Source: Akkermansia sp. (GTDB taxonomy: Bacteria; Verrucomicrobiota; Verrucomicrobiia; Verrucomicrobiales; Akkermansiaceae). From it: a stretch of DNA of 45,492 nt. Each line of letters opens with the position of its first letter. Position 1 is the first letter of the stretch. Positions 16,742 through 27,200 of the stretch are shown here, in pieces. Below the pieces are notes generated by a model. It was given only the letters and a program-made list of their open reading frames with translations. It made no database searches and was not told the origin of the DNA. Position numbers and translations under genes: made by a program. The DNA is taken from contig JAUNNT010000003.1 of NCBI GenBank assembly GCA_030531305.1, forward strand, positions 1 to 45,492, read 5' to 3'.

Positions 16742-18271
16742 ATGAGCAAGAACGACTACACGGGGCATCCGGATGCCCGCAGACCCAAGGGCAACCCGCT
16801 CGCCTGGCTCAACCTCCTCCTGCTGGCCGTCATTGTGCTGGCCTGCAACTACATCGGCTGCCACGAGTACGCCCGCAAGGACCTCACCGGCGAGGAACAG
16901 CGCTTCTCCATCTCCGAGCGCACCCGCAACGTGCTACAGAGCGAGCGCATCCAGCAGCGCGAGACGCCCGTGCGCATCATCTTCGCCTTCAAGCGCTCCA
17001 CGCCCAACTACGCCCGCATGCGCTACCTGCTGGAGGAGTACGTGCGCTACGGCAACGGCAAGGTGGAGGTGGAGTTCTTCGACCCCATGCGCCAGCCCAA
17101 CCGCGCTCGCGAGATTTCCCAAATCTACGGCATCGACTTCAACCAGAACCTCTGCGTGGTGGACGCCCGCAAGGACTGCACCGTGCCCATCAAGACCTTC
17201 GAGGAGCAGCAGGGCGACCGCCAGCACGTGCGTATCCGCCCCGGCACCGCGTTCGTGAAGTACGAGACCCTGCCGGACGAGACGAGGCGCGCGGTGGCGC
17301 TGGTGATGGACGAGGTGGTGTGCGGCGCGCTCACCGAGGCCGTGGAGGGCCAGATGCGCCACATGTACGCCGTGGAGGGCAAGGGCGGCGTCTCGCGCGA
17401 CGACCAGAAGCTGCTGGAGCTCATCGGCGACATCACGAACTCGCTCAACATCCAGCTCTCTTGGGTGGACGTGGCGAACGTGGCCAAGCTACCGGACGAT
17501 GCAGAGGGTCTGCTGATCGTTTCGCCGTCATCCGACTTCACGGAGAAGGAGATGGACGTGGTGCGTGAGTTCTGGGAGCGCGAGGGCCGCAACTCCGTGT
17601 TCGTGGCGCTCAACCCGTCCAACCCCGAGAAGCTGCCGTACCTGTACCGCTTCCTGCGCGAGCAGGGCGTGCGCCCCAACGCAGACCGCGTGCTGCTGCG
17701 CGACCGCAGCCGCGCGTACTTCGACATCTCCGCCGTCTTCCCCCGCGGGCTCAACTGCACCAAGTCCTTCTGGAACGGCACCACCCACGTGGAGGGCCAG
17801 TGCATGTCGCTCACCCTGGAGCACGCGGACGAGAGCGAGGCGAACATGCGCAAGCTCACGGTGTTCCCCCTCCTGATGACGACAAACGAGTACTACGGCG
17901 AGACGCGCCTGGAGCTCAACCCCACGTTCACGCCGCGGGAGGACCGCGAGGGTCCGCTCTGCCTGGCAGCCGCCGTGACACGCGGCAACCCGAAATACCC
18001 GAACGACATGTCCACCCTGATGGTGCTGGGCAGCACGGACATGCTGCTGCGCGAAAACGCGCGCGCCGAGCAGCGCGACTACCTGTACTCCCTGTGGTCG
18101 TGGATGTGCGCGCGCCCGGAGTACGCCGGCAAGAGCGCCAACCACGACATGACGGTGAAGATCGACCTGAACCGGCACTCCCGCAGCATGCTGGAGACGC
18201 TCACCCTGGTGGTGATGCCGCTGCTGGCGCTGCTCATCGCCCTCGTCATCTGGAACACGCGCCGCCACTGA
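16742..18271 (+). CDS. ABC-transporter auxiliary protein, GldG-like
   Basis: A protein of 509 residues. One membrane helix lies near the N-terminus (about 20-38) and one at the C-terminus (about 483-503), leaving a large soluble domain outside the membrane. The sequence after the first helix, RFSISERTRNVLQ, and the later GLLIVSPSSDFTEKEMDVVREF match the ABC_transp_aux/GldG layout. It probably handles the exported substrate on the far side. It is spaced 28 nt from the permease and 16 nt from the DUF4340 gene. Confidence 0.88.
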   Translation: MSKNDYTGHPDARRPKGNPLAWLNLLLLAVIVLACNYIGCHEYARKDLTGEEQRFSISERTRNVLQSERIQQRETPVRIIFAFKRSTPNYARMRYLLEEYVRYGNGKVEVEFFDPMRQPNRAREISQIYGIDFNQNLCVVDARKDCTVPIKTFEEQQGDRQHVRIRPGTAFVKYETLPDETRRAVALVMDEVVCGALTEAVEGQMRHMYAVEGKGGVSRDDQKLLELIGDITNSLNIQLSWVDVANVAKLPDDAEGLLIVSPSSDFTEKEMDVVREFWEREGRNSVFVALNPSNPEKLPYLYRFLREQGVRPNADRVLLRDRSRAYFDISAVFPRGLNCTKSFWNGTTHVEGQCMSLTLEHADESEANMRKLTVFPLLMTTNEYYGETRLELNPTFTPREDREGPLCLAAAVTRGNPKYPNDMSTLMVLGSTDMLLRENARAEQRDYLYSLWSWMCARPEYAGKSANHDMTVKIDLNRHSRSMLETLTLVVMPLLALLIALVIWNTRRH

Positions 18272-18287
18272 TTTCCCATTTAGAACG

Positions 18288-20519
18288 ATGCACGCCACCC
18301 TCAAGACCACCATCCTGGCCATCCTGGCCGCGCTCTGCGCAGCCCTGGTGTGGGTGGAGGTGCGCGACGGCAACCTGTCCTCCATCACGGGCTGGTACCG
18401 CTTCGCCCCGGGCGAGCCGCTGTTCTCGCAAGCCAACCTGGCGCAGCTGGATGACGTGGACTGGATACGCATCCGCGACCTGCACGATGAAATCGTGTGC
18501 CAGAAGGACGCCAACGGCGTGTGGTGGATAGAAAAGCCCTTCCGCGACCGCATGTCGGCGGGTGCCATAGAGGCCATCCTCACCTTCACCGCCAACACGC
18601 GGCTGGTGGATTCCCTGCCCCTCAACAACACCACCCGCCAAAGCCTGCGCGAATACGGCGTGGAGACCACGCCCCACACCATCACCCTCAAGGCTCCGTC
18701 CCATGAGAAGGGAAAGCGCCACACCGTGGCACGCTTCACCCTCGGCAGCGCCACCCCATGGATGGCCGACGCCGGAAACGGCAAGGACATCATCCCCACC
18801 GTCTACCTGAGAACCGATTTCTACGGCCGCGACAAACGCATCCACGTGGTCACCTGCAACATCCTCCCCGTCTTCAAGGAGGGGCTGGAGGGCCTGCGCG
18901 ACCCGCATCCCCTGCTCTTCGACCCCGACAGCATCCTGAGCTTCACGCTGCGGAGGGAGGGACAGAGGGACGTGCGGCTGGCGCGCGCGAGCGCGGAATC
19001 CGCGTGGGCGGTGACGACGCCGTTCCTGGCTGCGGGCGATGGCGAGAAGGCGGATGGATTCCTGCTGGACCTGCTGAAGCTGCGCGCGCGGCGCGTGCTC
19101 AACCCGGCGGACGCCAAGCTGGAGGGCAAGCCGGAAATGCAGGTGGAGCTGCACGGTTCCTGGGGCGAGCAGCCCATGGTGCTGGACCTGTACCCGGAGT
19201 TCGAGGACTCGAACGACAAGCGCACCTACCGCTACGCCAAGGTGCCCGACCGCGATTCCGTGTTCCTGCTGCAGGCCGCGCCGGACGTGCAGCGCGGCGG
19301 CAGCTACGCCACGCTCATGGGTGCCATCCTGGAGCTGCCCGTGCTGCCGGAGAAGGCCATGGGGCAGATTCGCTCCGGCAACCGTCCCGCCTACACACGC
19401 AACCTGGAGCTTTCCGCCGACCAGCTGCGCTCCCACCAGTTCTCCGACCTGGCCGCCAACGACGTGGCACGCCTCTCCATCCGCTCCATGCAGTCCGCGG
19501 ATGCCATCAGCCTGGTCAAGATACCCGGCAACACCGAAGGCGGCATCAATGACCAGTGGATGTACTCCGAGGCCGGCAAGCCCTACAGGCCCGCGGACAC
19601 CAACACCGCGGTGAGCCTGCTGCACGGCATGCGGGAGATTCCCGTGGACGAGGTGGCGGCGGATGCCGCACCGGGCGAGGACCCGCGCGCCCTGGCGGCT
19701 CAGTACGGGCTGGACGCGCCCAACTACGTGCTCTCCGTGCTGCCCAACCCGTGCAACGTGCGCGCCGTCATCTTCGGCTGCGACCTGCCGCTGGTGAAGG
19801 ACCGCGAGGCGCGCACCTTCCTCATCGGCCGCCATGCCGACCCCAAGACCGGCAAGAAGGCGTGGTTCGGCATGGAGCTGGGCGGCAGCTCCGTCTACCG
19901 CCTCAACACCAAGTTCACCCGCCTTATCTCCCTGCGCGCCGCCAAGTGGAAATCCAAGAACGTCACGGCTATCCCCCTCGCCGCCGTCCGCAGGCTTACC
20001 CTCGGATACAAGCAAGCCCCGCTCGTCATGGACTACGACCACATCGGCGAGTCCTGGACCGGCAAGCTGGGCGACAGGGACGTAACCCCCAACATCAACA
20101 TCCACCGCGCGGAATACTACCTGCGCAGCCTCCAGCAGCTCAAGGTCTCCCAATGGCTGGACGCCGCGGACGAGGATGCCCTCAAGGCGCTGGAGAAGCC
20201 TGTGTTCACCGTGAAGGTGGAGCTGGAGCTGCCGGATGCACCTGAGGACGCCGCGCTGGCTGACGCGCCGCAGGCCGAGGTGGATACCTCGGAGGGTACG
20301 CCGGAGGAACTGCTCACCGCCGCAGAGGAGGAGGACCCCCTGCGCGCCGCGGATGCCAAGCGAAAGACTCACACGGAAACCCGGACAATAGAAATCGTGC
20401 CGGGCGACAACACATCGGACACCCCCTTCTTCTACGGCAGGCTCAAGGAGACGGGCGAACTCTTCATTCTGCGCTACGAAGACGCGCAGGGGCTTGCCGG
20501 AGACATGCTAGACTTATGA
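18288..20519 (+). CDS. DUF4340-domain protein of exporter operon
   Basis: A protein of 743 residues with an N-terminal signal anchor (about 5-24, TTILAILAALCAALVWVEV) and a long extracytoplasmic part. DUF4340 proteins regularly accompany GldG-like genes and contain repeats of the type seen here: DVDWIRIRDLHDEIVCQKD.NGVWWIEKPF near the start and similar segments later. It likely acts with the GldG-like protein. An acidic stretch (about 645-690, rich in E, D and A) lies near the end. The last codons overlap the fucosidase start by 4 nt (ATGA), so the two are translationally coupled. Confidence 0.85.
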   Translation: MHATLKTTILAILAALCAALVWVEVRDGNLSSITGWYRFAPGEPLFSQANLAQLDDVDWIRIRDLHDEIVCQKDANGVWWIEKPFRDRMSAGAIEAILTFTANTRLVDSLPLNNTTRQSLREYGVETTPHTITLKAPSHEKGKRHTVARFTLGSATPWMADAGNGKDIIPTVYLRTDFYGRDKRIHVVTCNILPVFKEGLEGLRDPHPLLFDPDSILSFTLRREGQRDVRLARASAESAWAVTTPFLAAGDGEKADGFLLDLLKLRARRVLNPADAKLEGKPEMQVELHGSWGEQPMVLDLYPEFEDSNDKRTYRYAKVPDRDSVFLLQAAPDVQRGGSYATLMGAILELPVLPEKAMGQIRSGNRPAYTRNLELSADQLRSHQFSDLAANDVARLSIRSMQSADAISLVKIPGNTEGGINDQWMYSEAGKPYRPADTNTAVSLLHGMREIPVDEVAADAAPGEDPRALAAQYGLDAPNYVLSVLPNPCNVRAVIFGCDLPLVKDREARTFLIGRHADPKTGKKAWFGMELGGSSVYRLNTKFTRLISLRAAKWKSKNVTAIPLAAVRRLTLGYKQAPLVMDYDHIGESWTGKLGDRDVTPNINIHRAEYYLRSLQQLKVSQWLDAADEDALKALEKPVFTVKVELELPDAPEDAALADAPQAEVDTSEGTPEELLTAAEEEDPLRAADAKRKTHTETRTIEIVPGDNTSDTPFFYGRLKETGELFILRYEDAQGLAGDMLDL

Positions 20520-22408
20520 AAACGCAACACATCATCACCGCCCTGCTGGCGCTGGCTTCCACCGTCGGTGCCGCCAATCCCCCCGCACCGTACGGAGCCG
20601 TCCCCACGGAACAGCAAATCCAATGGCAACGCATGGAATGGTACGCCTTCGTCCACTTCGGCCTCAACACCTTCACCAACAAGGAATGGGGCTACGGCGA
20701 CGAGGACCCCGCCATGTTCAACCCAACCCAGTTCGACGCGGACAAAATCGTCTCCACCTTCAAGCAGGCCGGCATGAAGGGCATGATCTACACTGCCAAG
20801 CACCACGACGGCTTCTGCCTGTGGCAGACCAAGGCCACCAAGCACAACATCTCCCAATCCCCGTGGAAGAAGGGCAAGGGCGACGTGGCGCGCGAGTTCT
20901 CCACCGCCTGCAAGAACCACGGCATGCGCTTCGGCGTCTACCTCTCCCCCTGGGACCGCAACTGCGCGGAATACGGAAAGCCCGGCTACCTCAAGGTCTA
21001 CTACAAGCAGATTGAGGAGCTGCTCACCAAGTACGGCAACATCTTCGAGATTTGGTTCGACGGCGCCAACGGCGGCGACGGCTACTACGGCGGCGCCAGA
21101 GAGAAGCGCAACATCGGCAAGGCGGACGACTACTACAACTTCACCAACGTGGTGAAGCTCATCCGCAAGCTGCAGCCCAACTGCATCATCTGGGGCGCAG
21201 CCGGCCGCGGCGACGCCTCCTGGGGCGGCTCCGAGCAGGGCTTCGTCAAATACCCCTACTGGAACGTCATCAACACCGCCAACGCCGCCAACGAGCGCCA
21301 TCCCCGCACCCTGGCCGACAAGCCCGACAAGAGCGAGAAGTGGCTCGCGCTGGAGGCTGACACCACCATCAACGGCTCCGGCTGGTTCTGGCACCCCAAC
21401 CAGGAAGGCCGCGTGAAGAGCCCGCAGAAGCTCATGGACGACGTGTACATGAAGAGCGTGGGCTACGGCGCCAACCTCATCCTGAACGTGGCGGCCAACC
21501 GCGACGGCCAGCTCGACCCGGCGGACGTGGACGCGCTGCTGCGCTTCGGCGAGGCGCGCCGCCAGCTGCTGGCCAACGACTTTGCCAAGGGGGCCAAGGG
21601 CAAGGCGAGCAACGTGCGCGGCAACGACACCAAGAACTTCGGCCCGGATAAGCTGACGGACGGCGACATCGAGTCCTACTGGTGCACGGACGACAAGGAG
21701 ACAACGGGCGAGGTGGAGCTGCAGCTCAACAAGCCCGCCACGTTCGACGTGGTGCGCGTGCGCGAGCAGATCCGCCTGGGCCAGCGCGTGCAGAACTTCG
21801 CCATCGATGCCTGGGTGGACGGCAACTGGCAGACCATCGACGCGGAGGATGCCGCCGGCAAGAGCATCGGCAACCAGGTGATGCGCCGCGTGCAGCCCAC
21901 CACCACGGACAAGGTGCGCCTGCGCATCACCAAGAGCCGCGCCTGCCCCTGCATCAGCGAGCTCTCCCTGCTGAAGATGCCGGACATCTCATCCGTGACC
22001 GCGCCCGCCGTGCAGGACACCGGGCTGGCCAAGGGCTCCTGGACGAGCAAGAAGGGCGCCGCCGCCATCGACGGCAAGGAGGACACCATGTGGCACTCCG
22101 ACAAGTGCCCGGCATCCATCATGGTTGACATGGGGCAGAAGCAAAAGATTGCCGCGTTCTCCTACACGCCGCGCCAGGACGGCTCCGTGCAGGACATGAC
22201 GGACCGCTACACCTTCGAGGTGAGCAAGGACGGCAAGGCGTGGCAGAAGGTGAGCGAGGGCGAGTTCGGCAACCTGCGCGCCAACCCCATCGAGCAGCGC
22301 GTGGACTTCTCCCCCGTGGAGGCGCGCTTCTTCCGCTTCTCCGCCACCCGCTCCATCGAGGGCAGCGGCTCATCCGCCGCGGAAATCAACATCTATCCCG
22401 CCAAATAA
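20516..22408 (+). CDS. Secreted GH29 alpha-L-fucosidase
   Basis: A protein of 630 residues. A signal peptide spans residues 1-19. The GH29 barrel follows, with AFVHFGLNTF, TAKHHDGFCLW (93-103) and the catalytic nucleophile D182 in FEIWFDGANGG. The C-terminal half (about 350-630) is two beta-sandwich modules of F5/8 type C (CBM32-like) character, each with a DG..ES/DTYWC or W-type lectin pattern. It removes terminal fucose from glycans such as mucin O-glycans, in the periplasm or outside. Being embedded in an exporter operon and not in a sugar-utilisation cluster is unusual. It starts inside the DUF4340 stop and precedes prmA by 6 nt. Confidence 0.94.
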   Translation: MKTQHIITALLALASTVGAANPPAPYGAVPTEQQIQWQRMEWYAFVHFGLNTFTNKEWGYGDEDPAMFNPTQFDADKIVSTFKQAGMKGMIYTAKHHDGFCLWQTKATKHNISQSPWKKGKGDVAREFSTACKNHGMRFGVYLSPWDRNCAEYGKPGYLKVYYKQIEELLTKYGNIFEIWFDGANGGDGYYGGAREKRNIGKADDYYNFTNVVKLIRKLQPNCIIWGAAGRGDASWGGSEQGFVKYPYWNVINTANAANERHPRTLADKPDKSEKWLALEADTTINGSGWFWHPNQEGRVKSPQKLMDDVYMKSVGYGANLILNVAANRDGQLDPADVDALLRFGEARRQLLANDFAKGAKGKASNVRGNDTKNFGPDKLTDGDIESYWCTDDKETTGEVELQLNKPATFDVVRVREQIRLGQRVQNFAIDAWVDGNWQTIDAEDAAGKSIGNQVMRRVQPTTTDKVRLRITKSRACPCISELSLLKMPDISSVTAPAVQDTGLAKGSWTSKKGAAAIDGKEDTMWHSDKCPASIMVDMGQKQKIAAFSYTPRQDGSVQDMTDRYTFEVSKDGKAWQKVSEGEFGNLRANPIEQRVDFSPVEARFFRFSATRSIEGSGSSAAEINIYPAK

Positions 22409-22414
22409 TCCACC

Positions 22415-23266
22415 ATGTGGAAGTGGCACAAGAGCGCACCCGCCGCCCAGGAGGAGCTTTGGCAGCAACGCCTGAGCTCCTTTCCCGGCGCCGTGGTGTC
22501 CGCCGGATTCCAGGCCCGCACGCTGTCGCTGGACGTGTATGCGGAGGGCGTGGACGAGCTGCTGGTGCTGCAAGCCTGCCACGGCGGATCCGTGGAGCGC
22601 ATGGAGGATGTGGACTGGGTGGCGGCCACCGCGCCGGAGAACACGCCCCCGCTCATCATTCGGGACCGCCTGGTGATTTCCGCATCCGACAATCCCAAGG
22701 TGCTGGCGCGGCTGCAAAGGGAATACCCCGGCCGCATCCTGCTCACCTTCCCGGCGGAGCAGGCGTTCGGCACGGGCAACCACGCCACCACCTCCACCTG
22801 CCTGCGCCTGCTGTGCGACTGCGCGCGGGATCTGCGCGGCAAAGAATGGGCGCTGGCGGACATCGGCTGCGGCACGGGCGTGCTGGCGCTGGCGGGGCTG
22901 CGCCTGGGCGCGGCGCGCGCCGTGGCGTTTGATTTCGACCCCAAGGCCGTGGAGGTGGCGGAGCGCAACATCAAGCGCAACGGCGGCGCACCGAACCTGC
23001 GCCTCTTCCAGGCGGATGTTTTCAAGTGGAAGCCCGCCAAGGCGGAGGTGGCGGACGTGGTGCTGGCCAACCTGTTCTCCGCGGTGCTGCAAAAGGCTTT
23101 TCCACGGCTGCTGCGCGCCGTGAAGCCGCAGGGTGTCCTCATCGTCTCCGGCATTCTGAACACCCAGTGGCCTGAAACGCTGCAAGCCGCACAGGCCGCC
23201 GGGCTGAAGCTGCAGAAGAAAGTCTCACGCGGCAAATGGACCACCGCCCTGCTCTCACGCCCATGA
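22415..23266 (+). CDS. prmA: Ribosomal protein L11 methyltransferase
   Basis: A protein of 283 residues. It has the PrmA-specific FPAEQAFGTGNHATT segment, the S-adenosylmethionine loop DIGCGTGVLAL, DFDPKAVEVAERN, and VLANLFSAVL in place of the usual NILA motif. It trimethylates ribosomal protein L11. It lies 6 nt after the fucosidase and its stop overlaps the tsaB start (ATGA, 23263-23266). Confidence 0.92.
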   Translation: MWKWHKSAPAAQEELWQQRLSSFPGAVVSAGFQARTLSLDVYAEGVDELLVLQACHGGSVERMEDVDWVAATAPENTPPLIIRDRLVISASDNPKVLARLQREYPGRILLTFPAEQAFGTGNHATTSTCLRLLCDCARDLRGKEWALADIGCGTGVLALAGLRLGAARAVAFDFDPKAVEVAERNIKRNGGAPNLRLFQADVFKWKPAKAEVADVVLANLFSAVLQKAFPRLLRAVKPQGVLIVSGILNTQWPETLQAAQAAGLKLQKKVSRGKWTTALLSRP

Positions 23267-23895
23267 ACCTCCTCGCCATAGAAACCTCCGTCACGGACGC
23301 CACCCTCTGCCTGTACAGGGACGGTGCCTACGCCGCGGAGTCCGCCTGGCATGCGGAGCGCAACCACGATGCTTTCCTGTTCCCCGCCCTGCAGCGCGCG
23401 CTGGATGCGCTGGGAGATTCCCCGCTGGATGCGGTGCTGGTGGGCGCGGGTCCCGGCAGCTACGGCGGCGTGCGCGTGGCCCTGGCCGCGGGCGTGGGCA
23501 TCTCCATGGTGCGCGGCGCCAAGCTGGTGGCCGTGCCCTCCTGGGACCAGCTGGCGGCGGAAGGCACCTACATCATTTCCAACGCACGCCGCGGCGGCTG
23601 GACCCTGCGAAAACCCGACGGGACCATTGATGTCATCAACTACAATGAGCTGGAGCGCATGACTGCGGCAGGCGCGCCCATCTACAGCGTGGAAGATGCA
23701 GAGCACATGCGCGGCACCCACATTCCCGCGGAACGCTGCGGGCTGCACCCTACGGCACAGGGCTTGGTGGAAACATGGCTGGGCATGGATGAAACCGCCC
23801 GCGCCGCGCTGGCCGCCAAGCCCGCGGAACCCATCTACGTGCGCCCGCCGCACATCACGGACGCCCGGCACAAGCCCTGGGAATTCCCTCATTAA
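23263..23895 (+). CDS. tsaB: tRNA threonylcarbamoyladenosine biosynthesis protein TsaB
   Basis: A protein of 210 residues from ATG 23263, which overlaps the prmA stop by 4 nt. An upstream in-frame ATG (23236) is rejected because the family begins with LLAIETS. The ASKHA-fold motifs are LLAIETSVTDATLCLY and VGAGPGSYGGVRVALA. TsaB is the inactive TsaD homologue that scaffolds the t6A complex. The C-terminal third is diverged and shorter than in E. coli. Confidence 0.9.
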   Translation: MNLLAIETSVTDATLCLYRDGAYAAESAWHAERNHDAFLFPALQRALDALGDSPLDAVLVGAGPGSYGGVRVALAAGVGISMVRGAKLVAVPSWDQLAAEGTYIISNARRGGWTLRKPDGTIDVINYNELERMTAAGAPIYSVEDAEHMRGTHIPAERCGLHPTAQGLVETWLGMDETARAALAAKPAEPIYVRPPHITDARHKPWEFPH

Positions 23896-23905
23896 GATTT
23901 ATCTG

Positions 23906-24247
23906 ATGACCACCCCTCTCACCCAGCCCCACACCTGCCAACGCTGCGGCGCATGCTGCCGCTGGGAGGGCAACGTGTGCCTGACGGAGGGGGACATCAC
24001 CGCCATTGCAGACTTCCTGCACATGGACGAGCAGGCGTTCATCAACCAATACTGCCGCCTGCAGAGCAACCGCCGCGGGCTCTCCCTCACGGAAGCCGCA
24101 GACGGCGCGTGCATCATGCTCAACGCGGACAACACCTGCCGCATCCAACCCGTGAAGCCGCAGCAGTGCCGCGACTTCCCGCAGAAATGGAACTTCCCCG
24201 GCTGGGAGCAGCGCTGCCCGGGATACGGAAAGGAGAGCCGCGCATGA
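23906..24247 (+). CDS. YkgJ-family cysteine-cluster protein
   Basis: A protein of 113 residues. The metal-binding signature is CQRCGACCRW at the N-terminus, with further cysteines in TCRIQPVKPQQC and RCPGYG, the PF03692 pattern. These proteins probably bind zinc or an iron-sulfur cluster; their function is unknown. The gene starts 10 nt after tsaB and its stop overlaps the next start by 4 nt. Confidence 0.88.
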   Translation: MTTPLTQPHTCQRCGACCRWEGNVCLTEGDITAIADFLHMDEQAFINQYCRLQSNRRGLSLTEAADGACIMLNADNTCRIQPVKPQQCRDFPQKWNFPGWEQRCPGYGKESRA

Positions 24248-27200
24248 AGATGCAGGACTTCAAAGACTTCCTCACTAGGTCCGTGGCGTTCCTGGCAGAC
24301 GCGCGCGCCACGGCCTGGGATGCCGTGCTGCGCGCACACCGCGCGCTCATCCATGCCTATTCCAACCTGATAGCCTTTGCCGCGGACGCCCCTCGCCGAT
24401 TCATCCCCAAGAACGAGAGCCACCGCACGCACGCCGGCATCATCGCGGACCTCTTCGCGTCCATCCTGGGGCGGCTGGACAATCCGGCGCCGGAGCTACT
24501 GTACGCGGCCATGGACATCCTGCGCTACGATTTCCCGAACGTGGAGCACATCTGGTTGGCGGAGCGCTTCCGCAAATCCTACGAGGCGCACTACCCGCTG
24601 CAGTCCACCCTGGCCGTGGCCGTGACCCGGCGCACGCAGGAGGAGCGTATCGCCCTGGCGCTGGAGGTGTACACCCTCCTGCACCGCATCAAGGGGCACG
24701 AGGACAACCCCGAACTCTTCGAGGAGGTGGCCAACGGTCTCAACCTCCCCGGCGCCGCCCGCATCATCCGCAACCTGGTCAACACGCCAGGCCAGGTGGC
24801 CACGCGCCCTATTGAAAGCCTCTCCTTCTCCACGGACATCGCCTTCGGCAACGTGCAGCTTCCCGCCAGCGAGGACGGCGTGCGCTTCCGCGTGCTGCAC
24901 TGCGTGAACGTGCTGCTGGTGGTGAACGACGGCATGAAGCCCATCTCCGCGCGCGGCCGCTACCTGCAGCAGGGTGACATGATTCCGCTCTCCCAGGGGC
25001 AGAACGTGGAGCTGGGCAGCTGCCACTTCAGCTACTCCACCATCCGAGGCCTCCTGCAGGCGCTTTACTCCGGCATGATGCTGGTGTACTACCTGGAGAT
25101 GGAGGACGACATGGTCTCCATCACGCGACAGCGCCCGCTCAACTGCATTGCGCGCCTGAAGTTCGGCGTGCACGTGGAGATTGAAATCATGCGGCACGAC
25201 GCCCAGTTTGTGCTGGACGGCAAGCTGCTGCACTACGGGGACGCCGTGGGGGCGTCCTTCTACACGCCGTTCACCGTGCAGGGACAAGGCCCCTTCACCT
25301 TTGCAGACCTGCCGGACAAGGACCCCACCGGCCACAGCTTCCAGCTGGACCCTGAGAACCGCCGCATCCTGGTGAGCAACATGCCCTACATGAACCGCCC
25401 CGGCGCACTCATGCTCACACCGGGACTGGCACCCGGCACCGTCTTCGAGGTCACCTACTCCCGCCAAACCAACACCGGCATGCTCCGCGTGCTGGAGGGC
25501 GACGCCCACAGCATCACCGTGGGCGACCAGCCCGTGCGCGGCGACACCAAGCTCATCGACGGCGACCTGATTGCGCTGAGCGCCGTGCAATACCTGCGCT
25601 GCCGCTTCTCCGCGGGCGTGCTGGAGGAGGAATCCAGCGCGGTGTCCTCGCTGCGGGTGCGCGGCCTCACGCGCGACTTCGTGCGTTCCGGGCGCGTGGT
25701 CAACAACATCGACTTCTCGCTGAAGCGCGGCGAGATGGCCTGCATCCTGGGTCCCAGCGGCTCCGGCAAGAGCACCCTGCTCTCCATGCTGGCGGGGCAT
25801 CTCGCTCCCTCCTTCGGCAGCATCCACTACAACGGCGAGGCCATGACTCCCGAGGCCGAGAACCTGCGCCGCTACATCGCCTTCATCCCGCGCGAGGACA
25901 TCCTCGACGAGGCCATGACCGTGGAGGAGCACGTGTACCAGGCATCCATTGCGCGCCGCCCCATGCTCAGCCCGGCGGACCGCATGCGCCGCGCGCTCTC
26001 CGTGCTCAGCTTCGTGGGCATCTCTCACCTGGCCAAGCGCAACGTGGGACGCGCGGGCGAACGCACCCTCTCCGACGGCGAGCGCACCCGCCTCAACCTG
26101 GGGCTGGACCTCACCGGCACGGCGGAGGTCTACCTCATCGACGAGCCCATCAGCGGCCTCTCCTCAGGCGATGCCGAGCGCGTGATCCAGACGCTGGAGA
26201 ACATGACCTACGGGCGCATGCTCATCTGCACCCTGCACCGCCCGGCACAGGTGCTGCTCAACCGCTTCGACAAGGTGATGGTGCTGGATCCCCACGGCAA
26301 GATGGCCTTCTGGGGCACGCCGTTGGAGATGATGGACTACTTCCGCGCAGCTGCGGAGGAGCTGGGGCTGCACGTCACCAAGGAGGCCATTGCCGCCGGC
26401 GGCGCGGACTACGTGTTCGAGGTGCTGGACGCCCCCTTCCGCGCGCTGGAGAACCGCGCTGACGTGTCGCCGGATCTCTGGCAGGAGCGCTACGAGCTGT
26501 ATGCCTACCGCAACGCGGTGGAGAGCGCAACCGCAGAGCCCGCCATGGAGCAGGCCAAACCCATACCCGACATGCAGCGCCGCCGCCCCAAGGAGCTGTG
26601 GCGCCTGTTCGCCCTGTGGGTTTCCCGCACCTTCCTGTCGCGCCTGCGCAGCCGCATGGGCCTGTACGCGCTGCTGCTGGAGGGCCCCGTGCTGGCGCTG
26701 CTGATAGCGGGTACGCTGCGCGCAGCCTCGGATGCGCCGTACACGTTCTACAAATCCCTGCACGTCACGGAGTACCTGTTCCTCTCCCTGGTGCTGGCCA
26801 TGTTCTTCGGGCTCACGGATTCCGCGTGCGAAATCCTGCGGGACCGCCCCATCCTGCGCCGTGAGAGCAACTACAAGCTCTTCACCAGCGGCTACCTGCT
26901 GGCCAAAACCCTGGTGCTCACGGGCATTGCAGGGGTGCAGTGCGCGCTCTACCTGTGGGTGGGCAACGCCGTGCTGAACATCTACGGGATGTTCTGGGAA
27001 CACTTCCTGGTGATGCTGCTCACGGCATTTGTGGGCATCTCGCTCTCCCTGTGCGTATCCGCCTTCGTGCGGTCGGAGCGCACCGCCCTCAACATCGTGC
27101 CGCTGCTGCTAGTGCCGCAAATCCTGCTGGCGGGCGCGCTGGTGCGCTTTGAGGAGATGAACGAGTTCAGCCCCCACATACCGGACGGCGTGCTGCCCGC

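Noticed and set aside
14916..18271. True gliding-motility locus
   Set aside because: Only the GldA/F/G-like exporter is present. No other gld or spr genes occur in the window, and such exporters are common in non-gliding bacteria.
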